The notes under the pieces: generated by a model | What the model was told of the DNA's origin: nothing | Databases searched by the model: none | What the model saw: the letters and a program-made list of their open reading frames with translations, nothing else | Program-made: the position numbers and the translations under genes | Shown here: positions 7,682-16,672 of the stretch, one piece after another | Layout: each line of letters starts with the position of its first letter | Position numbering within the stretch: position 1 is the first letter of the stretch | NCBI GenBank assembly: GCA_001541255.1 | Contig: LNQR01000056.1 | Location: 1-64,000, forward strand | Direction: 5' to 3' | Source of the DNA: Candidatus Magnetominusculus xianensis | Lineage (GTDB): Bacteria; Nitrospirota; Thermodesulfovibrionia; Thermodesulfovibrionales; Magnetobacteriaceae | Length of the DNA stretch: 64,000 bases

Positions 7682-9016
7682 CTAGTCACGACTGTTGTAA
7701 GAGCACTTCTTACACAATAACACATACAGGGCATTAAGTGACTCAAGTGAATCCCTGAGTACATTGTATAAATCATCACTCATCTCAAGCCCGTGTGTCT
7801 GGACATTAGCCAGCAGCGCCTCCCAGTCGCCTTGTTTCCAAACACCATCATGTTCCAGGATAAAATCTAATATTTCATGGCTCAATATCGGGATAATCTT
7901 GTCTACATTGGCGTCAACAGGAAGGGCTGATACGTATAGTTTTTTCAGCGACTCAAGCAGCGCGCCGACATACCGTGTTATGTCTGTTGAAAATGGTACG
8001 CCGCGCCGTTTTATATCAATCAGCAAATCTACCCAGCCGTCCTGGTCCCAGACGCCTTTTCGTGCTATGACAAAGCTGACCAGCTTATCAAGTAAGAACC
8101 CGATGTCTTTGTTTATCATCTCACATGTTTCATTAAAGAATCTGTACCGGTTCTTTCCGCATTCTTTGGCGCGGTACATCGCCGTATCTGCCTCTTTTAA
8201 CAGCGTTTTCAACGAATCGCCATCGGCAGGATATATTGATATGCCTATACTGACACCCAAAGAACAGTTAGTCGAGTTAATATAAAACGGCTTTCCAACA
8301 GAAAGAATTATCTTTGTGGCTACATCACAGGCATCATTAGGATCTTTAATCCCTGTAAGCATTATTATGAACTCATCGTCCCCGAGGCGTGCTACCGTAT
8401 CAGATTCTCTTATACAGTCTCTCAGCCTGCTGGCCACATCAACCAGCAGTTGGTCTCCGACTTCATGGCCCATAGTCTCGTTTATACTGGCAAAAGCGTT
8501 TATATCTATCATCATAAGGGCCATAGACTGCTGGCTTCGCTTTGCCTGCTTCAGGGCCTGCTCAAACCGGTCAAAAAACAGCGAGCGGTTGGGAAGACCG
8601 GTCAATGTATCATAAAATGCCGACACGTGCAGGTCTTTCTCAGTTCGATGCTTATACAGCGCCATTTCTATATTGGAGTGCAGCTCTTTACTATTAAACG
8701 GTTTTAGGACATAACCATAGGGTTGTGTTATCCTTGCCCGATCTAAAATGGCCTTGTCTGAATGAGCGGTAAGGTAGACTATTGGAACGCTCATTCGCTT
8801 TTGTATCTCACCAGCGGCTTCAATGCCGTCCATTCGTCCCTGAAGCCTGATATCCATAAGGATTAAGTCCGGCTCAGTTGTCATCGCGCTTTCTATGGCG
8901 TCCTCTCCAGAAAACTCATGAGCGACTACGACATACCCCACACTCTCAAGTATATCCTGAATGTAAGCAGCAGTCAGCCCCTCATCCTCTACTATCATTA
9001 TTTTATTCTTAGGCAT
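7682..9016 (-). CDS. response regulator with GGDEF domain and a duplicated C-terminal domain
   Basis: The 444-residue protein has a receiver domain (1-120; phosphoacceptor D55 in LILMDIRL, lysine in KPFNS) and a diguanylate cyclase domain (about 130-295). The active-site motif is GDDEF (212-216) instead of GGDEF, an active variant in some enzymes. A canonical RxxD inhibitory site (R203-D206) lies five residues before it. The last 145 residues contain two similar helical units (about 307-362 and 377-433) sharing a GVW-x-Q-x-x-W core that I do not recognise. It probably converts kinase input from the two upstream genes into a cyclic-di-GMP signal. Confidence 0.88.
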   Translation of the reverse strand: MPKNKIMIVEDEGLTAAYIQDILESVGYVVVAHEFSGEDAIESAMTTEPDLILMDIRLQGRMDGIEAAGEIQKRMSVPIVYLTAHSDKAILDRARITQPYGYVLKPFNSKELHSNIEMALYKHRTEKDLHVSAFYDTLTGLPNRSLFFDRFEQALKQAKRSQQSMALMMIDINAFASINETMGHEVGDQLLVDVASRLRDCIRESDTVARLGDDEFIIMLTGIKDPNDACDVATKIILSVGKPFYINSTNCSLGVSIGISIYPADGDSLKTLLKEADTAMYRAKECGKNRYRFFNETCEMINKDIGFLLDKLVSFVIARKGVWDQDGWVDLLIDIKRRGVPFSTDITRYVGALLESLKKLYVSALPVDANVDKIIPILSHEILDFILEHDGVWKQGDWEALLANVQTHGLEMSDDLYNVLRDSLESLNALYVLLCKKCSYNSRD

Positions 9017-9063
9017 CTGTCCTCACTGCTTCTACTATACCCTATCTACAGCCTTTAGAGCAA

Positions 9064-11184
9064 TCACGATTTCATAAATCTCAAAATATATCTCGTCCCA
9101 TCTGCCCTGTCTATTTCTATTGTACCCCTGAGCTGCTTAGTCAGGATTGTTACCACCTTCAGGCCCAGGCTCCTGGTCTTGCCTATCTCTATGCCTTCAG
9201 GCATCCCCACGCCGTTGTCACCTACGATTAGCTCAAGCTCATCTGAATCTGTTAACACGCGAAGCTCAATTGTAATCTCTCCACCGTCTCTGCCAGTAAA
9301 GGCATACTTAATAATATTTGTAAACAGCTCGTTTATTATCAATCCGCATGGTATTGCAGTCCCTATCCCAACATGTACGTCCGCCACATTCAAATTAATG
9401 CCTATCTTACTCTTATCAACAGTGAAAAATATAAACAGGTCTTTGACAAGACTATGTATATATTCTTTAATATTAATCTCAGAGAGCTTTTCTGTTTTAT
9501 AAAGCCTTTCATGCACCAACGCAATCGACTGTATCCTGCTCTGGGTATCCCTGAGGGCTTCTTTGGATTTTTCATCGCTGAGATAGCTGAGCTGAAGCCC
9601 CACAAGCCCGGCTATTACCTGAAGGTTGTTCTTGACGCGATGGTGCAGCTCCCTCAGGAGCAGCTCCTGTTCGGCAACAGATTTCTTTAACTGCTCATCC
9701 ATCTCTTTGCGCTTGGTAATATCTGTGATGACGCCAAAAGACCCTGTGCGGTTTCCTTGCGCATCAATAAAGGGGACAGCAGAGACATATATATGGACTT
9801 TACTGCCATTCTTATGACGGAGGACATTTTCCAGCCGGTCACCTTCCCCTTCCGCCAGTTTTACATCTACACTATGTCTTGCTGCAGCCTTCGACTCATC
9901 GTCCACAAACTCAAGAAACGACACCCCTACTATCTCCTCAACCGTATAGCCAATCATATCCGCCACCGCCCTATTAACAAGCGTTGTAATGTTATTCTTA
10001 TCGACAAGCCACACACCCTCCTGAGAAAGCTCTATCAGTTGGCGATATTTCTTTTCACTGTCTTGAAGTGTTTGCTCCAACACCGTCATCTTTTCTATAG
10101 TTCCCCTTAACTCACTGGTTTTGTCCTCAACTATGGCCTTGATTCTCTGCGCTTGCCTTGACATATAAAATATAATACTGCAAACCAAACCCACAATTAT
10201 AAAAGTGCCAACCGCAAATGAAAGTGGTACAAACCCACGCCTTTTATGAAAATAACCCCTGACTGGTGTGGCCTTGATCTCGAGAGTTCGCCCTGCCATA
10301 TCTATTGTCTTTACGAAGCTCCGTTTAGAAAGCTCAACAATACCTTTAGGGTTGTGGCGGTAAACCAGGCCCTCACCCACTGGCAGCATCTTGTCACTTA
10401 TCTCAAATACCACTTGCTCTTTTAAATCAGTGTTGGCATCCTTACGCAGAAAACTCTTGTCAATAATGCCTTTATATCTAAATACACCAAGAGTAAAACC
10501 CCTTAAGTTTTGGCGTCTGTCCTGCAGTGTCTCAGGCTGCCCATAGTAAACCGGCATGAATAACAAAAATGACTTGACGTCTTTTTCTTGTTCCTGCACA
10601 AGCACAACCGGAGCGGTAGCCGTCAACGCCCCTGTATCGCGTGCCTGTTCGAGGGACTTTAACCTCACAGGATTAGAGGCGAGATCAAAACCTATTGCCT
10701 TTAGTACATTGTCTTTGGGATAACCATAATAAACAGGAAAGTATTCGTCTCTCACATTGACGGGAATTTGTGCATCCCCTGACTTTTCGTAGATATAAAA
10801 ATCCCCTGCCGCCATGACGCCATCCTGTCTGGCTCTGCGTTCAAATTCTGTTTTTTGAGAATACGGCACACGCGGAATCCACTCAATGGCATACTGAGAG
10901 CTGTGCCCCTGCGTGATACCCTGCACAAAGTCAGAAAATTGTGTAGCGCTTACATTTTCAATAGAACGGTAAAAAGCGGCCAGGTCGGTTACCATATCAA
11001 AGTTCTCATCAAATCGTTTTTCGATAATACCTGCGTGTGTATCGAAGGCGTGCCTGAATTGTAGGAGATTTTGCTCATCCACCTTATAAACAACCGCATG
11101 ATAAACCGTGAAAGCCGCACCGGTGCTTACCAGTGCTATTAACAACAGGGTAACCCACAGTTGATTTAGTTGTTTCGTATTCAT
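9064..11184 (-). CDS. CHASE-PAS-HisKA_2 hybrid-free sensor histidine kinase
   Basis: The 706-residue kinase has a first membrane helix (about 10-31), an extracytoplasmic CHASE domain (about 40-280), a second helix (about 320-342), a PAS domain (about 380-500) and a HisKA_2 dimerisation domain. The phosphoacceptor histidine lies in LLLRELHHRVKNNLQ. An HATPase domain with NELFTNIIKYAF and GDNGVGMP closes it. It starts by ATGA overlap with the upstream kinase, and from the PAS domain on the two proteins are close paralogs. The different sensor domains imply two inputs to one output, most simply the receiver/GGDEF protein 47 bp downstream. Confidence 0.9.
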   Translation of the reverse strand: MNTKQLNQLWVTLLLIALVSTGAAFTVYHAVVYKVDEQNLLQFRHAFDTHAGIIEKRFDENFDMVTDLAAFYRSIENVSATQFSDFVQGITQGHSSQYAIEWIPRVPYSQKTEFERRARQDGVMAAGDFYIYEKSGDAQIPVNVRDEYFPVYYGYPKDNVLKAIGFDLASNPVRLKSLEQARDTGALTATAPVVLVQEQEKDVKSFLLFMPVYYGQPETLQDRRQNLRGFTLGVFRYKGIIDKSFLRKDANTDLKEQVVFEISDKMLPVGEGLVYRHNPKGIVELSKRSFVKTIDMAGRTLEIKATPVRGYFHKRRGFVPLSFAVGTFIIVGLVCSIIFYMSRQAQRIKAIVEDKTSELRGTIEKMTVLEQTLQDSEKKYRQLIELSQEGVWLVDKNNITTLVNRAVADMIGYTVEEIVGVSFLEFVDDESKAAARHSVDVKLAEGEGDRLENVLRHKNGSKVHIYVSAVPFIDAQGNRTGSFGVITDITKRKEMDEQLKKSVAEQELLLRELHHRVKNNLQVIAGLVGLQLSYLSDEKSKEALRDTQSRIQSIALVHERLYKTEKLSEINIKEYIHSLVKDLFIFFTVDKSKIGINLNVADVHVGIGTAIPCGLIINELFTNIIKYAFTGRDGGEITIELRVLTDSDELELIVGDNGVGMPEGIEIGKTRSLGLKVVTILTKQLRGTIEIDRADGTRYILRFMKS

Positions 11185-13310
11185 TTTGCAGCAGGCTCAG
11201 TCACTTCTGATCTTTTAAACCTCAAAATAAATCTCGTTCCCCCTCCCCTGTCTATTTCTACTGTGCCCCTGAGCTGCTTACTCAGGATTGTTACCACCTT
11301 CAGACCAAGGCTCTTGGTTTTGCCTATATCTATGCCTTCAGGCATCCCAACGCCGTTGTCCCCAATGATTAGCTCAAGCATGTCAAGCCCTGTCTCACTA
11401 AGCCTGATTGAAATCTCGCCTCTGTCTCTGCCTTTAAAGGCATATTTAATAATATTTGTAAACAGCTCGTTTATTATTAATCCACAAGGAATCGCAGTGT
11501 CTATACCAACGTGGATGTCCGGCACTTCAAAATTAACATTAATCTTATCTCTGTCAACTGTGAAAAATATAAACAGGTCTTTGACAAGACTGTATATATA
11601 TTCTTTGATATTGACCTGTGAGAGTTTTTCTGTGTTATAGAGTTTTTCATGTACCAGCGAAATAGATTGTATCCTGCTTTGCGTGTCTTTAAGTATGTTT
11701 TTATAGCCTTCGTCTGAGACGTGGCTTATTTGAAGCCCCACTAGTCCGGCTATTATCTGCAGGTTGTTTTTTACGCGGTGATGCAGTTCCCGAAGGAGCA
11801 GCTCCTGTTCTGAGATGGCCTCCATTAATTTTTCCTCTGTCTGCTTTCGCTTAGTAATATCTGATATAACGGCAAAAGACCCCGTGTAATTTCCTTGTTC
11901 GTCAGTAAGGGCAACCGTTGATATGGATACATATACAGAGCTGCCATCCTTGTGCAAAAGCGTAGTTTCCAGACGGTCTGCCTTCCCTGCCCCTTGTTCG
12001 TAATTTACAACGTTAGCCGCTCTTTCTTTGGCGTCATCGGCCATAAACGCTGCAAACCGCACACCTGTCATCTCCCCGACTGTAAACCCCAGCATATCGG
12101 CAACTGCATGGTTCACGTATGTGGTAACACCAACTTTATTAACAACCCATATGCCCTCCTGTGAAAGCTCTACGAGCTGACGGTATTTTGTTTCACTTTC
12201 ATGCAGGGATTTGTCCGCTAATACCAGTTTATCTACCGTTGTTTGTAACTCCTGAGTTCTTTTCTTTACTTCAAGCTCAAGCCCTTCATTTATTGATTTT
12301 ATCGACTTTTCGTATTCAGCACGCCTTTTTAAATCCAACGCCATACGTGAAATAAGTATGAGGACAAGAAAGATTACGGTCACTATCAATATCGCGTAGA
12401 GGCAGTTAAAGATGATTTTATTATATACTTTTGTCAATCCGGCAAGCATGTATATATGCCAATCGTCATCTTTTTCATGAGCAGTTTCTAAAAGGTATTT
12501 TTCATGCTTATCTGTCAACCGAAGGATTACAAGGGTTAAATTATCCTTAGTCTTTGTGTCAATTATTGGCAGGGGGGGTAAAGGCTCTGAAGCATACTGA
12601 TTGGCTTCTTTAATCTGCTGCCTGATTTGCTCCGGCAATTTTCTGATAGTGTTAAACCTGTATCTTTCGTGGTTTGAGGCAAAGATCACACTGTTGTTAT
12701 CTGTCAGCAGCATTATCCCGTCCATTATCCCGTCAAGATTAGGGTCATCGTCCTGAAAAATATCCAAAAAATATTTGATCGCTACTACGCCGACAATATC
12801 TCCACCACCAGACCTGACTGGATAAGACGTATAATATCCTGGGGTGTTTTGTGTAACGCCGATAGTAATATATACGTCTGGCTTCCCTTTAAGGGCATTC
12901 CTGAAGTATTCCCTGAATCCATAGTTCTTGCCAAGAAAACTTTTGGGGGATTTATAGTTGCTTGAGGCTATTGTAAGCCCATCTTTATTCAATACATAGG
13001 TTACGTTGGCCCCTATTGAGTCATTAAATTCCAATAGGTAGTCATTCATATTATTGTCTTCAGCCGGATGCATTAAAAATCCGGCTATTATAGGATTTTG
13101 AGATAATATTTTAGCATGAACGTTGTAGTAGCCTGTTTTAGCTGTCACATATCGATCGAATAACATTAAACGTTCCATTGTCGATTTGTGTAAGGCCTGG
13201 ATTTCTACATCCTCTGTCCTAACATAGGTAATCCCTGCTGTTAGCAGGCAAACCGCTGCATAGGCAAGGGCAACACGAAGACTAAAAAATCGTCTATTGG
13301 TATTTTTCAT
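11181..13310 (-). CDS. Cache-PAS-HisKA_2 sensor histidine kinase
   Basis: The 709-residue kinase opens the signalling operon. A membrane helix at about 10-28 is followed by a double-Cache-like periplasmic sensor (about 30-290, with the typical GKNYGFREYFRNALKG stretch), a second helix (about 300-322), a short coiled coil, a PAS domain (about 370-490), HisKA_2 (LLLRELHHRVKNNLQ) and HATPase (GDNGVGMP). Cache domains usually bind small metabolites such as amino or organic acids. Its C-terminal half matches the next kinase closely, at both protein and DNA level, indicating tandem duplication followed by replacement of the sensor. Confidence 0.9.
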   Translation of the reverse strand: MKNTNRRFFSLRVALAYAAVCLLTAGITYVRTEDVEIQALHKSTMERLMLFDRYVTAKTGYYNVHAKILSQNPIIAGFLMHPAEDNNMNDYLLEFNDSIGANVTYVLNKDGLTIASSNYKSPKSFLGKNYGFREYFRNALKGKPDVYITIGVTQNTPGYYTSYPVRSGGGDIVGVVAIKYFLDIFQDDDPNLDGIMDGIMLLTDNNSVIFASNHERYRFNTIRKLPEQIRQQIKEANQYASEPLPPLPIIDTKTKDNLTLVILRLTDKHEKYLLETAHEKDDDWHIYMLAGLTKVYNKIIFNCLYAILIVTVIFLVLILISRMALDLKRRAEYEKSIKSINEGLELEVKKRTQELQTTVDKLVLADKSLHESETKYRQLVELSQEGIWVVNKVGVTTYVNHAVADMLGFTVGEMTGVRFAAFMADDAKERAANVVNYEQGAGKADRLETTLLHKDGSSVYVSISTVALTDEQGNYTGSFAVISDITKRKQTEEKLMEAISEQELLLRELHHRVKNNLQIIAGLVGLQISHVSDEGYKNILKDTQSRIQSISLVHEKLYNTEKLSQVNIKEYIYSLVKDLFIFFTVDRDKINVNFEVPDIHVGIDTAIPCGLIINELFTNIIKYAFKGRDRGEISIRLSETGLDMLELIIGDNGVGMPEGIDIGKTKSLGLKVVTILSKQLRGTVEIDRGGGTRFILRFKRSEVTEPAAK

Positions 13311-13422
13311 TTACAGTGTATTTTACCGCCTTATGCTTGACATAATGTACAATATCTACAGTAAAATGTCAATACGTATGACGCCGATGCCAGATAATGC
13401 TGCCAGATAATTTTATATGAGA

Positions 13423-13935
13423 TTACTCGAATATATCCTTAAGATTAACCTGAAGTCCTTCGATGATTTTAGAGCTAACCGTGCCTTCAATTACTGCAAT
13501 TGAGTGCAGTTTGTACTTGGCGTCTTCGATGGTCAATATCCGAATCTCCTTAAGTTCCGGCATGACTATCCAGTACTCCGGCACCCTGTATTTCTCGTAG
13601 ACTGCCATCTTTACTTCTGTATCCCGTTCATAACTCCAGGGAGATACTATCTCACATACCATATCCGGCACTCCGCGTACCCAGCCCCTGACAATTCCCA
13701 TGTTCTCTTTTCTGATAAACAATATGTCGGGCTGAAACCGGTTGATTCCTTCTTCAAAGATAACGTCAAAAGGAGAATAATAAACTCGTCCTAACCCTTT
13801 CGTTTTAACATAATGGTGAATAATATAATTCAGATTACTGCTGGTCATCTGATGTTTATCAAACGGGCTTGGCCCCACGACTTCCTCCCCATTAATTATC
13901 TCCGTTAAGTCTACATCTCTTTCTAACGTGTCCAT
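13423..13935 (-). CDS. Uma2-family PD-(D/E)XK endonuclease-like protein, copy 1
   Basis: The 170-residue protein has the Uma2 core: an N-terminal substrate-like region, [11 protein letters not shown], then [12 protein letters not shown] with putative catalytic D91 and E95, K109 and the YEKYRVPEYWIV strand. Uma2 proteins are restriction-endonuclease-fold proteins, very numerous in some cyanobacteria and Nitrospirota, of unproven role. There is no Shine-Dalgarno; the start codon lies 6 nt after a -10 box, so the mRNA may be leaderless. It is closely similar to the copies at 14611-15123 and 62123-62629. Confidence 0.85.
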   Translation of the reverse strand: MDTLERDVDLTEIINGEEVVGPSPFDKHQMTSSNLNYIIHHYVKTKGLGRVYYSPFDVIFEEGINRFQPDILFIRKENMGIVRGWVRGVPDMVCEIVSPWSYERDTEVKMAVYEKYRVPEYWIVMPELKEIRILTIEDAKYKLHSIAVIEGTVSSKIIEGLQVNLKDIFE

Positions 13936-13941
13936 TGCACT

Positions 13942-13971
13942 AGTATATCACAAGTCATGCGGCTGCGTCGA
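13942..13971 (-). promoter_or_regulatory. Uma2-type promoter of copy 1
   Basis: Read on the minus strand: -35 TCGACG, an 18-bp spacer ending TGA (extended -10), and -10 TATACT. Six bases separate the -10 box from the ATG at 13935, so the predicted transcription start falls on or next to the start codon. The same arrangement precedes the other two Uma2 genes. Confidence 0.6.
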
Positions 13972-14013
13972 TGTTGGTGGGCAGGGCAAACACACAGGTG
14001 AGCGCTGAACTTA

Positions 14014-14283
14014 TCAGTCCTTAAACAATTCCTTTATCAAAGAATCTCTATCACACTTAAGACCTTCTGCAAGATCACGAAGTATGTTTCCCAAGGTGCC
14101 TATCTTTAAGGGTGAGTGGACGGGAATGGTTATATGATGCTCTATTGTTCCATGTGTCAGTGTCAACCGAATGTGACTGCCGCTTTGTCTTGTTATCTTA
14201 TATCCATATTTTCTTAGAAGCACCGCAAGATCTCTACCAGATAAATCCCTTGGAATCTTAGGCATAGGAAAACACTTCCTCAA
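14014..14283 (-). CDS. hicA: HicA-family mRNA interferase toxin
   Basis: The protein has the small HicA fold (YcfA-like double-stranded-RNA-binding domain): LLRKYGYKITRQSGSHIRL carries the catalytic histidine in the GSH motif, followed by a short strand pair and a helix. HicA toxins cleave mRNA and are neutralised by HicB. The longest frame starts at 14283, but an ATG at 14265 (MPKIPRDLSG) gives the usual N-terminus and length and still overlaps the hicB stop by 8 nt; I prefer it. It lies downstream of the antitoxin gene, the less common gene order. Confidence 0.85.
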   Translation of the reverse strand: MRKCFPMPKIPRDLSGRDLAVLLRKYGYKITRQSGSHIRLTLTHGTIEHHITIPVHSPLKIGTLGNILRDLAEGLKCDRDSLIKELFKD

Positions 14284-14470
14284 TAACCATGTGTAACCTG
14301 ATTATTTTTGGGGTTTCTTCTTCAGTGTTGAAATGACATCGAATAGCGTCTTTTATGTTTATTTTTAGATCATCTAAGTTGTTGGCTTCTGTAATTATAG
14401 AGTGATTAAGGGCATGAGCACAAAAGCCGCCTTCGATATCCTTCTCCACAATAAATATAATTTCATTCAT
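14258..14470 (-). CDS. hicB: HicB-family antitoxin
   Basis: The 70-residue protein shows the HicB N-terminal partial-RNase-H-like fold (IFIVEKDIEGGFCAHAL, then a helix with DDLKINIKDAIRCHF). It has no separate C-terminal DNA-binding domain, so it belongs to the short HicB type. It should bind and inhibit the HicA toxin encoded immediately downstream with overlapping reading frames. A good Shine-Dalgarno (GGAGGA) precedes the ATG. The pair is flanked on both sides by Uma2 genes in the same orientation. Confidence 0.8.
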   Translation of the reverse strand: MNEIIFIVEKDIEGGFCAHALNHSIITEANNLDDLKINIKDAIRCHFNTEEETPKIIRLHMVIEEVFSYA

Positions 14471-14610
14471 AGCTTCCTCCAGTGACTATTATTGTCCCAA
14501 TGATAATCTAACATATTTGGGTGGGATTAAACATATCGGGGAAATCACAGGGCATTTTCAGCGTATTTCTTCAAATGCTTTTGCCCTGTATTGGTGGAGA
14601 CTCAGGCAGA

Positions 14611-15123
14611 TTAGTCGAATATATCCTTAAGATTAACTTGAAGTCCTTCGATGACTTTAGAGCTAACCGTGCCTTCACCTTCGGCATAGGAATATGTCTT
14701 ATACTTGCCTTCTTCTATAGCTAAGACTTCGATGATTTTGAGTTCCGGGATGGCTACCCAATACTCCGGTACACCGTATTTCTCATATATTTCCTTCTTT
14801 GTCGCAGTATCCAGCCGGTATGTCCCCTGCGAGACTATCTCACATACCATATCCGGTACGCCTCGAACATAGTCCTGAAATATGACCATGTTGTCCTTCC
14901 TGATAAACAGTATGTCGGGTTGAAAGCGGTTAATCCCTTCTTCAAAGATAACCTCAAGTGGAGAGTAAAACACATCGCCTAAGTCGTTATTTTTGACATG
15001 AGATAAGACTATCCATAGTATTCTTTGGCTGATTTTCTGATGTTTTCCAAACGGGCTTGGCCCCACGACTTCCTCCCCATTAATTATCTGCGTTAAGTCA
15101 AAATCTCTCTCTAACGTGTCCAT
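14611..15123 (-). CDS. Uma2-family PD-(D/E)XK endonuclease-like protein, copy 2
   Basis: The 170-residue protein is a close paralog of the gene at 13423-13935, with the same [13 protein letters not shown]-terminal motif, [20 protein letters not shown] (D91, E95) and the C-terminal [11 protein letters not shown]. The 3' ends of the two genes are nearly identical at DNA level, indicating recent duplication. The ATG follows a -10 box by 5 nt and has no Shine-Dalgarno. It is divergent from gatA. Confidence 0.85.
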   Translation of the reverse strand: MDTLERDFDLTQIINGEEVVGPSPFGKHQKISQRILWIVLSHVKNNDLGDVFYSPLEVIFEEGINRFQPDILFIRKDNMVIFQDYVRGVPDMVCEIVSQGTYRLDTATKKEIYEKYGVPEYWVAIPELKIIEVLAIEEGKYKTYSYAEGEGTVSSKVIEGLQVNLKDIFD

Positions 15124-15128
15124 ACATT

Positions 15129-15158
15129 ATTGTATCACGGGCTATGAGACTTTGTCGA
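15129..15158 (-). promoter_or_regulatory. Uma2-type promoter of copy 2
   Basis: On the minus strand: -35 TCGACA, an 18-bp spacer ending TGA, and -10 TACAAT, with only 5 nt to the ATG at 15123. It shares spacing and both boxes with the promoters of the other two Uma2 genes. Confidence 0.6.
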
Positions 15159-15164
15159 TGCGTG

Positions 15165-15194
15165 TTGCACTTGACGCCTTAATAGTGATAGAAT
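15165..15194 (+). promoter_or_regulatory. probable gatA promoter
   Basis: A -35 box TTGCAC (15165-15170), an 18-bp spacer ending TGA (extended -10) and a -10 box TAGAAT (15189-15194) lie just upstream of the gatA ribosome-binding site. It is back to back with the Uma2 copy 2 promoter. Confidence 0.45.
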
Positions 15195-15229
15195 CACTGC
15201 AACTGAACAATTGCGGGAGGTATTTTTAT

Positions 15230-16672
15230 TTGGAATTATACAAACTAACTATAGTGGAGGCGTTAGGGCTTATTTCAAAGCATGAGCTAACCCCGACAGA
15301 CCTCTTAGAATCAGTTTTTAACCGAATAACGGCGCTTGATACCAGCGTCAAGGCATACGTAACCGTCACAAAGGATATCGCAGCGGAGCAGGCTGGGCGG
15401 CTTTCGATGCTCAACCGCACCCCCCTCTATGGCATCCCGATGGCCATTAAAGACAACATGTGTATCAAGGGTGTGCGTACAACTTGCTCTTCGAAAATAC
15501 TTGAGAATTTCATCCCGCCTTATGAAAGTACCGTAACGGGTAAACTTCAGGAGGCAGGATATTGCCTGACCGGCAAGACCAATCTTGATGAGTTTGCTAT
15601 GGGCTCCTCCACAGAAAACTCCGGGTTTTTTACAACGAAAAACCCGTGGGACTTAAGCCGTGCCCCCGGAGGAAGCAGCGGCGGTTCGGCAGCAGTCGTG
15701 GCGGCTGATATGTGCGTGGCGGCAATTGGTTCGGACACCGGCGGTTCAATCCGACAGCCAGCGTCATTTTGCGGCGTCGTAGGGCTTAAACCCACATACG
15801 GCCTTGTATCAAGATTCGGTCTCGTGGCCTTTGCCTCATCACTTGACCAGATTGGCCCAATCACTAAGACTGTAGAAGACGCGGCAATCGTGTTAAATGT
15901 CATAGCAGGCGGCGACAGGAGAGACTCCACATCTGCCCATATCGCAATCCCGGACTACACGGCCTCCTTGTCCAGCGATTTAAAGGGAATGAAGATAGGC
16001 ATCCCCGAGGAATACTTTATTGACGGCATGGACAAAGAAGTAGAGACGGCAGTAAGGGCTGCAATATCTGAGATAGAGCGGCTTGGCGCCGAGGTCATAT
16101 CTATAAAACTGCCCCATACGGCTTATGCAGTGGCCGCTTACTATATCATCGCCACAAGTGAGGCAAGCTCTAATCTGGCACGTTATGACGGCGTTAAGTA
16201 TGGCCTGCGTGTCAGCGGCAGCGACCTTATCGATACATATATGGAGACGCGTGCCAAGGGGTTTGGGCAGGAGGTCAAACGGCGGATAATGCTGGGGACA
16301 TATGCCCTGTCCTCCGGCTATTACGACGCATATTACAAGAAGGCACAGCAGGTACGCACGCTTATAAAGAGGGACTTTGATGAGGCGTTTAAAGTAGTCG
16401 ATGTCATCGCCACGCCGACATCACCGACAACGGCCTTTAAGATTGGTGAAAAGGCTGATGACCCGCTCCAGATGTACCTCAGTGATATATTCACCATATC
16501 AGTAAACCTCGCAGGCATACCTGCAATATCCATCCCGTGCGGTTTCGACTCCGGGGGGCTGCCAGTCGGCCTTCAACTGATAGGCAGACACTTTGGTGAG
16601 GCTGAGATTTTAAAGGCCGCCCACGCCTATGAACGCGCTGCGGGCTGGTATCAAAGGAGGCCATCCATATGA
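15230..16672 (+). CDS. gatA: aspartyl/glutamyl-tRNA amidotransferase subunit A
   Basis: The enzyme hydrolyses glutamine and passes ammonia to GatB for making Gln-tRNA(Gln) or Asn-tRNA(Asn). I place the start at TTG 15230, preceded by GGGAGGT, giving 480 residues beginning [11 protein letters not shown] as in the family. The frame extends back to an ATG at 15116, but that would run into the divergent Uma2 gene. The amidase Ser-cisSer-Lys triad is intact: K74 (IKDNM), S149 (PGGSSGGS) and S173 (TGGSIRQPA). It overlaps gatB by ATGA. No gatC, the third subunit, is next to it. Confidence 0.95.
   Translation: MELYKLTIVEALGLISKHELTPTDLLESVFNRITALDTSVKAYVTVTKDIAAEQAGRLSMLNRTPLYGIPMAIKDNMCIKGVRTTCSSKILENFIPPYESTVTGKLQEAGYCLTGKTNLDEFAMGSSTENSGFFTTKNPWDLSRAPGGSSGGSAAVVAADMCVAAIGSDTGGSIRQPASFCGVVGLKPTYGLVSRFGLVAFASSLDQIGPITKTVEDAAIVLNVIAGGDRRDSTSAHIAIPDYTASLSSDLKGMKIGIPEEYFIDGMDKEVETAVRAAISEIERLGAEVISIKLPHTAYAVAAYYIIATSEASSNLARYDGVKYGLRVSGSDLIDTYMETRAKGFGQEVKRRIMLGTYALSSGYYDAYYKKAQQVRTLIKRDFDEAFKVVDVIATPTSPTTAFKIGEKADDPLQMYLSDIFTISVNLAGIPAISIPCGFDSGGLPVGLQLIGRHFGEAEILKAAHAYERAAGWYQRRPSI

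Noticed and set aside
9179..11640. Plus-strand ORFs opposite the two kinases (for example 9179-9502 and 11170-11640)
   Set aside because: They are antisense shadows; the minus strand carries complete kinase domains, and the two similar shadows exist only because the kinases are paralogs.
15116..15229. Longer gatA frame starting at ATG 15116
   Set aside because: It would overlap the divergent Uma2 gene and its promoter; the TTG at 15230 has a good ribosome site and gives the family N-terminus.
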